A program made the translations under genes and the position numbers. From Deltaproteobacteria bacterium RBG_13_52_11 (lineage in GTDB: Bacteria > Desulfobacterota > B13-G15 > RBG-16-54-18): DNA of 6,042 nt. The notes below the pieces were generated by a model, which had not been told where the DNA came from, searched no databases, and saw only the letters and a program-made list of their open reading frames with translations. Where the stretch lies: the NCBI GenBank assembly GCA_001797745.1, contig MGQF01000081.1, positions 24,569-30,610 of the forward strand, written 5' to 3'. Each line of letters begins with the position of its first letter. Position 1 is the stretch's first letter. This document shows, in pieces, positions 1 to 4,965 of this stretch.

Positions 1-1327
1 CCGTGTGATCGCCTCCCATGGGTGAGGTGGCAAAGGTAACGCCATTACCCAGCATGGCCCTCGGATCATACGCGGCAATGCTCTGGCCCTTGACCACGGG
101 GACCCGGGCGTGGTTGAAATGCTTGCCGACAGCAGCAGGACCGTTTCCAAGGATCTTGCCGAATTCCGTGCCCTTACCGATCTCTTCCACCATCTCTATG
201 GCCGCCTTGCGATCCCCAAACTCTTTGTACCCAGCATCCATGGCAACGGCAACGGCCACCCCTGTGCTCATGGTGTCAACGCCAATGTCATCGCACAAAT
301 AGTCCAACTGCGCAATGGTATCAAGATCAGCGATTCCCGTCATGCCGCCCATCGACCAGATGGTCTCATACTCCAGGGAACCGGTTACATACTTACCCTT
401 TTCATCCACAAATTCATTGGAGCAGTGGATGATGCACTGGGCGCAGCCCATGTGGGTCGTATTCCCGCCCCGTTTCTTGATAAGCTCGGCCATGGCCTCT
501 CCACTGATATTCTCCCAACCGTCCAATACGCCCTTTTTGGCATTGTAACTGGGGAAGGCACCCATGGAATTGACAGGGGCCACAAGGGCGGCGGTACCAA
601 GAGTGGGCATCACGTTACCGCTCATATGATCCGCTTTTATGGCCTTGACAATATCCTTCGCCGCTTCCGTGAATGTCTTGGTATCGACTATCGGGTCAGC
701 GCTCTTCCCGCCTTGATCTACAATCAGGGCCTTAAGCCCCTTGGCCCCCATAACCGCACCCAAGCCCCCTCGACCTGCGGCGCGACAGGGGCGACCATCG
801 ATGTCAGAAGACTGTATAGAAGCTGCTGCAAGCCTATACTCACCAGCTGGCCCGATGCAGAGCACCGAGGTCTTCTCGCCGTAGATCCCAAGTATCTTTT
901 CTACGAGCTTATACGTCCGCATTCCCTTGTACTCTTGGGCCGGAATAAGGCTTGCACCTCCCCCCTTGTCTATCCTGAGGAAGCTGAGATCTCCTTCCGG
1001 CGCTTGTCCTTCGATAACGACCGCAGTAATACCCAAACGGCCTAAAGCTGCAGCAACGGTTCCCCCCGCATTGCTCTCTTTGATCCCCCCTGTCAGGGGG
1101 CTCTTCGCCCCTATGGATATTCGGCTGGTATTGACCAGAGGCGTGCCACTTAAAAGGCCCGGGGCAAAAATGAGCTTATTGTCAGGTCCCAAAGGATCAC
1201 AGTTTGGCAGCACCTCTGTGTTAATCATGATTGAGGTAAGGCCCCTGCCGCCTAGTCCCTTGTATTCCTGTGGTACATCCTCAATACTAATGGTTTTTTT
1301 GCTCATGTTCACCTTTATAAACTTCAT
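1..1327 (-). CDS. Aldehyde:ferredoxin oxidoreductase family protein, 5' part (runs off left edge)
   Basis: The first 442 codons of an AOR-family enzyme are present; family members are usually about 600 residues, so the C-terminal third lies outside. Known members oxidise aldehydes to carboxylic acids in the cytoplasm, using a tungsten or molybdenum bis-pterin centre and one [4Fe-4S] cluster, and pass electrons to ferredoxin. Visible signs are an N-terminal GLGGRGL (24-30), AAGRGGLGAVMGAK (183-196), cluster cysteines C295-x2-C298-x3-C302 (the fourth would be downstream), the pterin-site region around E319, a DxxGxD motif at 346-351, YDPR (420-423) and ATSPMGGDHT (433-442), whose H441 matches the conserved active-site-region histidine. 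The start is ATG at 1327, with AGGAGG six bases upstream. It lies 168 bp downstream of an alcohol dehydrogenase on the same strand, which may supply its aldehyde. The SPMGGDHT ending differs from classical archaeal AOR, so the substrate is not assigned. The frame is open throughout. Confidence 0.93.
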   Translation of the reverse strand, partial: MKFIKVNMSKKTISIEDVPQEYKGLGGRGLTSIMINTEVLPNCDPLGPDNKLIFAPGLLSGTPLVNTSRISIGAKSPLTGGIKESNAGGTVAAALGRLGITAVVIEGQAPEGDLSFLRIDKGGGASLIPAQEYKGMRTYKLVEKILGIYGEKTSVLCIGPAGEYRLAAASIQSSDIDGRPCRAAGRGGLGAVMGAKGLKALIVDQGGKSADPIVDTKTFTEAAKDIVKAIKADHMSGNVMPTLGTAALVAPVNSMGAFPSYNAKKGVLDGWENISGEAMAELIKKRGGNTTHMGCAQCIIHCSNEFVDEKGKYVTGSLEYETIWSMGGMTGIADLDTIAQLDYLCDDIGVDTMSTGVAVAVAMDAGYKEFGDRKAAIEMVEEIGKGTEFGKILGNGPAAVGKHFNHARVPVVKGQSIAAYDPRAMLGNGVTFATSPMGGDHT

Positions 1328-1414
1328 ACCTGGCCTCCTTTCATGTATCCCCCTCAATAATCCATAAAGCAGCGTAAAGATTTCGTTCGACCCTCACTAC
1401 ACCATTAGTTCCCG

Positions 1415-1445
1415 CAGATAGTCATGCGATTGGGCAATATGTCAA
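1415..1445 (-). promoter_or_regulatory. Possible promoter for the AOR gene
   Basis: On the minus strand a perfect -35 TTGACA (1445-1440) is followed, after a long 19-base spacer, by TATCTG (1420-1415). It lies about 90 bp upstream of the AOR start, inside the 168-bp gap after the alcohol dehydrogenase. If real, the AOR gene can be transcribed independently of the dehydrogenase. The long spacer and weak -10 make this only a candidate. I see no convincing terminator between the two genes, so read-through is equally possible. Confidence 0.25.
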
Positions 1446-1495
1446 CCTACGTGAGGCTGAAAATCACCCTGAAAAAACGATAACTGCAGCCCGTG

Positions 1496-2590
1496 TTACA
1501 GCCGCAACACTGGTTTTATCACGAGCCCCTTCTCCATATCTTCCACCGCCTTTTCTATATCGTCGAATGGATAGAACGTGATCAAGCGGTCAAAGGGGAA
1601 CCGCCCCTGGCTGTACAATTCAATAAGTTTGGGGATAAACTGATCCGGAACGGCATCACCTTCAATGATCCCCTTAACTGTCCGGCCGTTCATAATCTTG
1701 TCCATATCCAGGACCACCTCCGTCCCCGGTGCCACAACACCGAGCAGTCCGCACACCCCGAGGATGGGCAGGACATCCACGGTCTGCCGAAAGACCTTGG
1801 GATTGCCGACACACTCAAGGGTGAAATTCGGGCCTCCTCCGGTAATATCCTGGATGGCCTTAACCGGGTCTTCCTTGCTGGCGTTGACGGTATGCGTGGC
1901 GCCGAATTCCTTCGCCTTCTTGAGGCGGGCCTCATGGATATCTACGGCGATAATGGTAGCACATTCACACACGTGCGCAGCCATCACCGCGCTCATCCCC
2001 ACCGGGCCGATACCAAATACCGCTATGGAACTCCCGGGCTTGGCTTGAAGCGAATTCATGACCGCACCCGCACCGGTCATAACGCCGCACCCCAAAGGTC
2101 CGAGGATCTCGAGGGGAACGTCTTTCTTTACCTTTACGACATTTCGTTCGGTGGCCAACGCGAAGTTGGCAAAAGATGACTGGCCGAAAAAAGAGCCATG
2201 GATGACTTGATCGCCCTTTCGCAAGGTCGTGGTACCATCCGGACGAGCGCCGCTGAAATTGAGGGGCAAAAAATTAACGCAATAGGAATCTTTGCCGGCC
2301 TTGCATGAGCTGCATTTCCCGCAGGACATCCAGCTCAATGCCACATGATCGCCCGGTTTTACCTTGGTCACCCCCTTCCCCACCTTTTCAACCACACCGG
2401 CCCCTTCGTGTCCGAAGACGCTCGGCAGCGGAATAGGCAAATGTTGGTCCCGGCCGGCCAGATCCGTGTGGCATATGCCGGAAGCAACGATCCGAACCAG
2501 CACTTCATCATCGTTTGGGGCACTGATTTCCAGTTGTTCTAAGCTGAACTTTCCCGATTTCTTAAAAACGACCGCGGCTTTTATTTCCAT
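1496..2590 (-). CDS. Zinc-dependent NAD(P)-type alcohol dehydrogenase, aryl/benzyl-alcohol dehydrogenase-like
   Basis: A 364-residue medium-chain dehydrogenase/reductase, full length for the family, expected to oxidise an alcohol to an aldehyde with NAD in the cytoplasm. Catalytic zinc ligands are C40 (GICHTD), H61 (GHEGAG) and C168 (GPLGCGVMTGAG). The structural zinc lobe is C90-x2-C93-x2-C96-x7-C104. The Rossmann motif GIGPVG is at 193-198, and D217 at the end of the second strand suggests NAD rather than NADP. FFGQSSFANFAL (134-145) and the C-terminal stretch FPFDRLITFYPF resemble benzyl-alcohol dehydrogenases of the XylB/AreB type, so an aromatic alcohol is plausible but not proven. An in-frame ATG at 2611 would add seven residues, but AGGAGG lies seven bases before the ATG at 2590, so the shorter start is preferred. 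The next gene on the strand is the AOR-family enzyme, suggesting a two-step alcohol-to-acid oxidation, or the reverse reduction. Confidence 0.93.
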   Translation of the reverse strand: MEIKAAVVFKKSGKFSLEQLEISAPNDDEVLVRIVASGICHTDLAGRDQHLPIPLPSVFGHEGAGVVEKVGKGVTKVKPGDHVALSWMSCGKCSSCKAGKDSYCVNFLPLNFSGARPDGTTTLRKGDQVIHGSFFGQSSFANFALATERNVVKVKKDVPLEILGPLGCGVMTGAGAVMNSLQAKPGSSIAVFGIGPVGMSAVMAAHVCECATIIAVDIHEARLKKAKEFGATHTVNASKEDPVKAIQDITGGGPNFTLECVGNPKVFRQTVDVLPILGVCGLLGVVAPGTEVVLDMDKIMNGRTVKGIIEGDAVPDQFIPKLIELYSQGRFPFDRLITFYPFDDIEKAVEDMEKGLVIKPVLRL

Positions 2591-2597
2591 TTTTCCC

Positions 2598-2603
2598 CCT
2601 CCT
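2598..2603 (-). promoter_or_regulatory. Ribosome binding site deciding the dehydrogenase start
   Basis: A perfect AGGAGG on the minus strand sits seven bases before the ATG at 2590. It falls inside the first codons of the longer reading from ATG 2611, whose own upstream sequence has only a poor purine run. The start at 2590 is therefore favoured. Confidence 0.75.
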
Positions 2604-2662
2604 GAACTCATCTTGTATTCTCTTTCTTTTAACCCATATAAATTTATGATAAGTATACATAT

Positions 2663-2690
2663 ATATTACAAAAATGACCTCATCAGTCAA
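2663..2690 (-). promoter_or_regulatory. Candidate promoter for the alcohol dehydrogenase
   Basis: In a very AT-rich stretch, minus-strand TTGACT (2690-2685) is followed after 16 bases by TAATAT (2668-2663), which matches the -10 consensus at four of six positions. It lies about 75 bp upstream of the dehydrogenase start and only 15 bp inside the outer edge of the neighbouring IS remnant. Several overlapping TATA-like hexamers (ATATAT, TATACT) are nearby, so the exact -10 is uncertain. Confidence 0.35.
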
Positions 2691-2705
2691 ACAAAATAAC
2701 TTGAA

Positions 2706-2722
2706 AAAGTACCACTTTAGCC
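2706..2722 (+). repeat. Left imperfect terminal inverted repeat of the IS remnant
   Basis: AAAGTACCACTTTAGCC aligns with the reverse complement of 3318-3335 (AAAGTACTATTCTGAGCC). The outer seven bases AAAGTAC and the inner AGCC are identical, with three substitutions and one one-base gap between them. The placement, just outside the transposase remnant, is what makes it credible. Confidence 0.45.
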
Positions 2723-3317
2723 ATTAGCAGAGTAGCATGGTAGCATGAAAACAATAAATGTCAAGAGAATACCTATACCAAAGAATAATTATACCAATCA
2801 CTGGGAAGCAAGACGAGGGAGACTTAAGTGTGCTCAATATAGATTAAGAAGGGGTTTTTGGTACGTTGCCATTGAGGCTTTCTTCTCGCCGATGGCGAAG
2901 GGTATTGAGGTATTTCATGTCGGGACTGAGCAGTAATAAGACAGCTTCTGAGACAGGGCTTGAGAAACGGAGGGTATTGCATATCACCCGGGGAGGTATG
3001 TTAGCAGATATATCAGGGGTGTATGAGGGTGTGGTGGAGGTTGATGAGACCTATCGGGGAGGCCAATGGTTATGTGCATCACCTGATAGACCATAGCAAA
3101 GGTGAATTATCCGATGCCAAGGGTAATCACATCAATGATCTTGAAGGGTTCTGGGGATATCGAAAGAGGCATCGTGCCGGCATCCGAAGAGAACGGCTTC
3201 CGCTGTATGTGGCTCAATATGTATGGCGTTTTAATCATCGCAACTGCATCACCGGTGAGCACATTACCATACTGTTAAAAATGCTTTATAATTACAAGCA
3301 TATACGTAAAACTGAGC

Positions 3318-3335
3318 GGCTCAGAATAGTACTTT
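3318..3335 (-). repeat. Right imperfect terminal inverted repeat of the IS remnant
   Basis: Reads AAAGTACTATTCTGAGCC on the minus strand and pairs with the left repeat at 2706-2722. It follows the last recognisable transposase residues (about 3300) by some 20 bp, the expected arrangement for an IS end. Confidence 0.45.
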
Positions 3336-3349
3336 ACACAGATTTTTTC

Positions 3350-3378
3350 TTGACAAGTACCTCATTCTTAACTAATGT
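3350..3378 (+). promoter_or_regulatory. Candidate promoter for the two-repeat hypothetical gene
   Basis: A perfect TTGACA (3350-3355) is followed, after an optimal 17-base spacer, by TAATGT (3373-3378), which matches the -10 only partly. It begins 15 bp outside the right IS repeat and about 105 bp before the gene start at 3455, with an AT-rich surround. Transcription of the downstream gene is therefore likely to start just beside the IS remnant. Confidence 0.4.
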
Positions 3379-3441
3379 CTTGTGAATAATTCCCTAAAAA
3401 ACCCTTTCAGCCTCATAGAATAACAGCACCTTCTTGGTGAA

Positions 3442-3447
3442 AGGAGG
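3442..3447 (+). promoter_or_regulatory. Ribosome binding site deciding the start of the 140-residue protein
   Basis: AGGAGG with a seven-base gap to the ATG at 3455. An upstream in-frame ATG at 3434 would place this motif inside the coding region and has no comparable site of its own, so 3455 is chosen. Confidence 0.75.
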
Positions 3448-3454
3448 CGAGCTT

Positions 3455-3877
3455 ATGTCCGCAAATAAGATTGTGGTGCATGACAAAGGCGGAAATATCT
3501 TAAAGGGTACAACAGCTGACTTTCTCCCTAAAAGACCCTTGTTTCACCTTGCCGTCGGAGGCATACACGGCGAGGAGGTAAAAAAGGTCTTTATGGACCA
3601 TCTCAAGGCGATCTTCTTTGTGAAGGATTTTGATGGTGATAAAAATTACAAAGAAATGAACGACCTTGCTAATCGTCCAGTATCAGGCAAGAAAATACGG
3701 GCTATGTTTAAAGATGGAGAAATCATCTCCGGATATACTCATGCTATCAGCATGGACCAAGCTGGGTTCTTCCTCGTTCCTACTGACCTCAAGAGTAACA
3801 ATGAACGGATATTCATCGTCTTTTCATCGCTCAGTAAATTGGAGGTAGATGGTTCCCTGGTAAACCTCACACAATGA
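3455..3877 (+). CDS. Conserved-looking hypothetical protein of two similar beta-rich repeats (DUF6982-like?)
   Basis: A 140-residue soluble protein with no signal peptide or membrane segment. It contains two related halves. Residues 5-34 (KIVVHDKGGNILKGTTADF...FHLAV) resemble residues about 76-109 (KIRAMFKDGEIISGYTHAI...FFLVPTD); both have K-I-x4-K-x-G-x-I-x2-G-x-T followed by a short F-[HF]-L strand. A central AIFFVKDFDGDKNY stretch links them. The layout suggests two small beta barrels or a pseudo-dimer. I recall similar proteins in deltaproteobacteria and related phyla under the label DUF6982, sometimes compared with PilZ-like folds, but I cannot confirm this here and no function is assigned. 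The ATG at 3455 has AGGAGG seven bases upstream. The gene stands alone: an IS remnant lies before it and a cobalamin-riboswitch leader after it. Confidence 0.85.
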   Translation: MSANKIVVHDKGGNILKGTTADFLPKRPLFHLAVGGIHGEEVKKVFMDHLKAIFFVKDFDGDKNYKEMNDLANRPVSGKKIRAMFKDGEIISGYTHAISMDQAGFFLVPTDLKSNNERIFIVFSSLSKLEVDGSLVNLTQ

Positions 3878-3895
3878 CGAGAAATCGCAGGTCTC

Positions 3896-3924
3896 AGGGT
3901 TAACCTCCAACCCTTCTTTTATTT
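3896..3924 (+). terminator. Weak candidate terminator after the hypothetical gene
   Basis: AGGGTT (3896-3901) pairs with AACCCT (3909-3914) across a seven-base loop and is followed by a T-rich run (TTCTTTTATTT), 19 bp after the stop codon. The stem is short (6 bp), so efficiency is doubtful. Position and T-tract fit the end of this transcription unit. Confidence 0.4.
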
Positions 3925-4002
3925 CACTACCACCCGCAGGGTTTCCTCCTTCACAACGAAGTGGGCCGCATCACCTCTGTTGACAAGATGGGGAATTCCT
4001 GA
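3919..4002 (-). pseudogene. Possible C-terminal fragment of an unknown gene on the minus strand
   Basis: Reading the minus strand from 4002, 27 codons end in TAA at 3919 and give a protein-like tail ending GDAAHFVVKEETLRVVVK. Codons are mostly G/C-ended and look coding-like. The frame extends upstream only to a TGA at 4035-4033 and has no ATG with a ribosome site, so it cannot be an intact gene. It overlaps the promoter of the riboswitch transcript. I do not recognise the family. It may be a chance open stretch or a remnant left by a rearrangement. Confidence 0.22.
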
Positions 4003-4008
4003 TATGTA
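3980..4008 (+). promoter_or_regulatory. Promoter for the riboswitch-tonB transcript
   Basis: A perfect -35 TTGACA (3980-3985), a 17-base spacer and a -10 TATGTA (4003-4008) preceded by TGA, an extended -10 (TGn) element that can offset the imperfect hexamer. Transcription would start near 4015, about 20 bases before the aptamer's first stem. This spacing suits a riboswitch leader. Confidence 0.5.
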
Positions 4009-4035
4009 GGATGAACAAGAGAAAAGGCATAATCA

Positions 4036-4206
4036 ATAGTTAGGTGCCCTCGGCAAAGGGTTAAAAAGGAATCCCGTTAAAAACGGGAGCGGACCCGCCT
4101 CTGTGAGCGCGGACGAAACCCGCAGAAGGCCACTGTTCCGCGAAAACCGGAATGGGAAGGTGCGGGGAATAGGATGATGCGCAAGCCAGAAAACTTGCCT
4201 AACTAT
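4036..4206 (+). promoter_or_regulatory. Cobalamin (B12) riboswitch aptamer
   Basis: The leader RNA carries the hallmarks of the cobalamin riboswitch (Rfam RF00174). A nine-base P1 stem pairs ATAGTTAGG (4036-4044) with CCTAACTAT (4198-4206). Inside it, in order, are GGTGCCC (4043-4049), AATCCCGTTAAAAACGGGAG (4070-4089), GCGGACCCGCC with CTGTGAGCG (4089-4109), GCCACTGTTCCG (4129-4140), the AATGGGAAGG segment (4151-4160), GGATGATGCGCAAGCCAGA (4172-4190) and the B12-box end ACTTGCCT (4193-4200). Binding of adenosylcobalamin or a related corrinoid is expected to lower expression of the downstream gene. An intrinsic terminator lies between the aptamer and tonB, so control is most likely by transcription termination. 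Confidence 0.95.
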
Positions 4207-4247
4207 GCTTCACGCTGAGGTCTTCGAAGGTAAGGCCGTGAAGGCAT
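4205..4247 (+). other. Hairpin between the aptamer and the terminator (expression-platform candidate)
   Basis: ATGCTTCACG (4205-4214) can pair with CGTGAAGGCAT (4237-4247) to give about ten base pairs with one bulged G. Its first two bases are also the last two of aptamer stem P1. Its 3' arm contains TGAAGG (4239-4244), which could instead pair with CCTTCA in the terminator loop (4267-4272). It may therefore take part in the switch between terminating and reading through. The pairing is visible; the role is inferred. Confidence 0.4.
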
Positions 4248-4255
4248 GACTTTGG

Positions 4256-4289
4256 ATCCCCGGTCTCCTTCAGAAACCGGGGATTTTTT
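4256..4289 (+). terminator. Intrinsic terminator of the cobalamin riboswitch
   Basis: A nine-base perfect stem, ATCCCCGGT (4256-4264) with ACCGGGGAT (4276-4284), an 11-base loop, and a run of six T (4284-4289). It sits between the aptamer and the tonB start, 20 bp upstream of the ATG, as expected for ligand-controlled premature termination. Confidence 0.88.
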
Positions 4290-4309
4290 GTAGGAAGTCT
4301 GGAGACCAT

Positions 4310-4930
4310 ATGGGAAGAGAGATCAAGGGATTCATCATCGGTGCCCTCGTCTCCGGAGGCATCCATCTCGCCATCTTCTTTGTGCCCATCTCACGCACAC
4401 CGACCCTTCTTCACGTACAAGAAATACCCGGATCTATTGAGGTATCGTTGGGTGCCCATCAGGAGGCGCTAGGGAAAAGTCCCTCAACTAAGACGATAGA
4501 GACCAAGTCCTCCCAACGAGAGATCGAGGCCCAGGGGCGGGAACCATCCCCTACTTTTGAGGCTCGGGCCAAAGCCCAAGGGGCGGAGGATGATACCCCT
4601 GGTGGGAAAAATCCAGACCAGAGAGGAAATTCTCCCCTGGCCATCCCCCGGTATGAGGGAAACGCCAAACCACCCTATCCCGAGATAGCGAGGCGCAGGG
4701 GGTATGAGGGGACGGTGAGACTTACGGTGGAGGTGTTGGCCAGCGGCCAAGTGGGGGGGGTAAAGGTGAAGGGATCGTCGGGTTATGAGGTCTTGGACCG
4801 CAGCGCCCTCAAGGCTGTGAAGGAGTGGAGCTTTATCCCCGCCCAATTCGGCGGTGTCCCAGTAAAATCAATGGTCATTGTACCTATCACGTTTCAGCTG
4901 AGGGATCAGCTGGCCGCTGAGAACCGATAG
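4310..4930 (+). CDS. tonB: TonB family energy-transducing protein, short form
   Basis: A 206-residue TonB. Its role is to carry proton-motive-force energy from an ExbB-ExbD complex in the inner membrane to TonB-dependent outer-membrane receptors. Residues about 7-26 form a single N-terminal membrane anchor with S15-x3-H19, matching the conserved Ser/His signature of the TonB anchor. A charged linker (about 46-113) follows; it is Lys/Glu/Gln-rich and lacks the long Pro-Glu/Pro-Lys repeats of E. coli TonB. The C-terminal domain (about 115-199) is canonical: PPYPEIARRRGYEGTV, GSSGYEVLDRSALKAV, EWSFIPA, GGVPV and a final ITFQL strand. The ATG at 4310 has GGAG five bases upstream. It is preceded by a cobalamin riboswitch and terminator, so it is probably a TonB for corrinoid uptake. 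ExbB and ExbD are not in the window. The 35-bp gap to the convergent ABC gene shows no clear terminator. Confidence 0.93.
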   Translation: MGREIKGFIIGALVSGGIHLAIFFVPISRTPTLLHVQEIPGSIEVSLGAHQEALGKSPSTKTIETKSSQREIEAQGREPSPTFEARAKAQGAEDDTPGGKNPDQRGNSPLAIPRYEGNAKPPYPEIARRRGYEGTVRLTVEVLASGQVGGVKVKGSSGYEVLDRSALKAVKEWSFIPAQFGGVPVKSMVIVPITFQLRDQLAAENR

Positions 4931-4965
4931 CTGTAAACTAAATTCTGTCACCTGAAGGCTGATAG

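Larger units (their letters stand above)
2706..3335 (+). mobile_element. Degenerate IS1595-type insertion sequence remnant
   Basis: About 630 bp bounded by imperfect inverted repeats and holding a broken IS1595-family transposase on the plus strand. Intact elements of this family are roughly 1 kb; the missing length agrees with the deletion seen inside the transposase. I did not find a matching 8-bp target duplication at the edges, so the exact ends are uncertain and the flanks may have drifted. The element separates the dehydrogenase/AOR pair from the genes to its right. It is judged immobile, because the transposase has lost its frame and its central catalytic part. Confidence 0.62.
2745..3385 (+). 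pseudogene. IS1595-family (DDE, ISXO2-like) transposase, broken by frame changes and a deletion
   Basis: Three consecutive reading-frame pieces, each in a different frame, together resemble one IS1595-type transposase. Piece one (2745-2936) has KCAQYRLRRGFWYVAIEAFF, probably the end of the zinc-ribbon region and the helix after it. Piece two (about 2909-3065) has GLEKRRV and then VEVDETYRGG, the first catalytic aspartate block. Piece three (about 3066-3385) has YVHHLIDHSKGE, then HINDLEGFWGYRKR with the final catalytic glutamate, then WRFNHRN. Roughly 90-110 residues that normally lie between DETYRGG and the HH...H segment, including the second catalytic aspartate, are missing; the junction is near 3060-3066. 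The last frame reads out through the right inverted repeat, so the original stop is also lost. It cannot make an active transposase. Confidence 0.72.

Noticed and set aside
110..1045. Long plus-strand open frame (311 codons) opposite the AOR gene
   Set aside because: It is the antisense shadow of the AOR reading, which carries clear family motifs. The plus-strand translation has no recognisable domain and no ribosome binding site.
1446..1495. Possible terminator after the dehydrogenase
   Set aside because: GGCTG and CAGCC can pair only across a long, A-rich loop, and the T run on the minus strand lies inside that loop, not after the stem.
1493..2179. Plus-strand open frame (228 codons) opposite the dehydrogenase
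   Set aside because: It lies wholly inside the dehydrogenase gene, whose zinc and NAD motifs are complete. The composition of the antisense product is not protein-like.
4036..4206. Alternative reading of the structured leader as a tRNA or another ncRNA
   Set aside because: The GCCACTG, GATGCGCAAGCCAGA and paired P1 ends are specific to the cobalamin riboswitch; there is no cloverleaf.
4484..4846. Minus-strand frame opposite tonB
   Set aside because: It is a shadow of the TonB C-terminal domain coding sequence; no motif or ribosome site.
4931..4965. Possible bidirectional terminator between tonB and the ABC ATPase
   Set aside because: GATAGCT occurs at both edges as a near-direct repeat, but there is no stable inverted stem with a T-tract on either strand.
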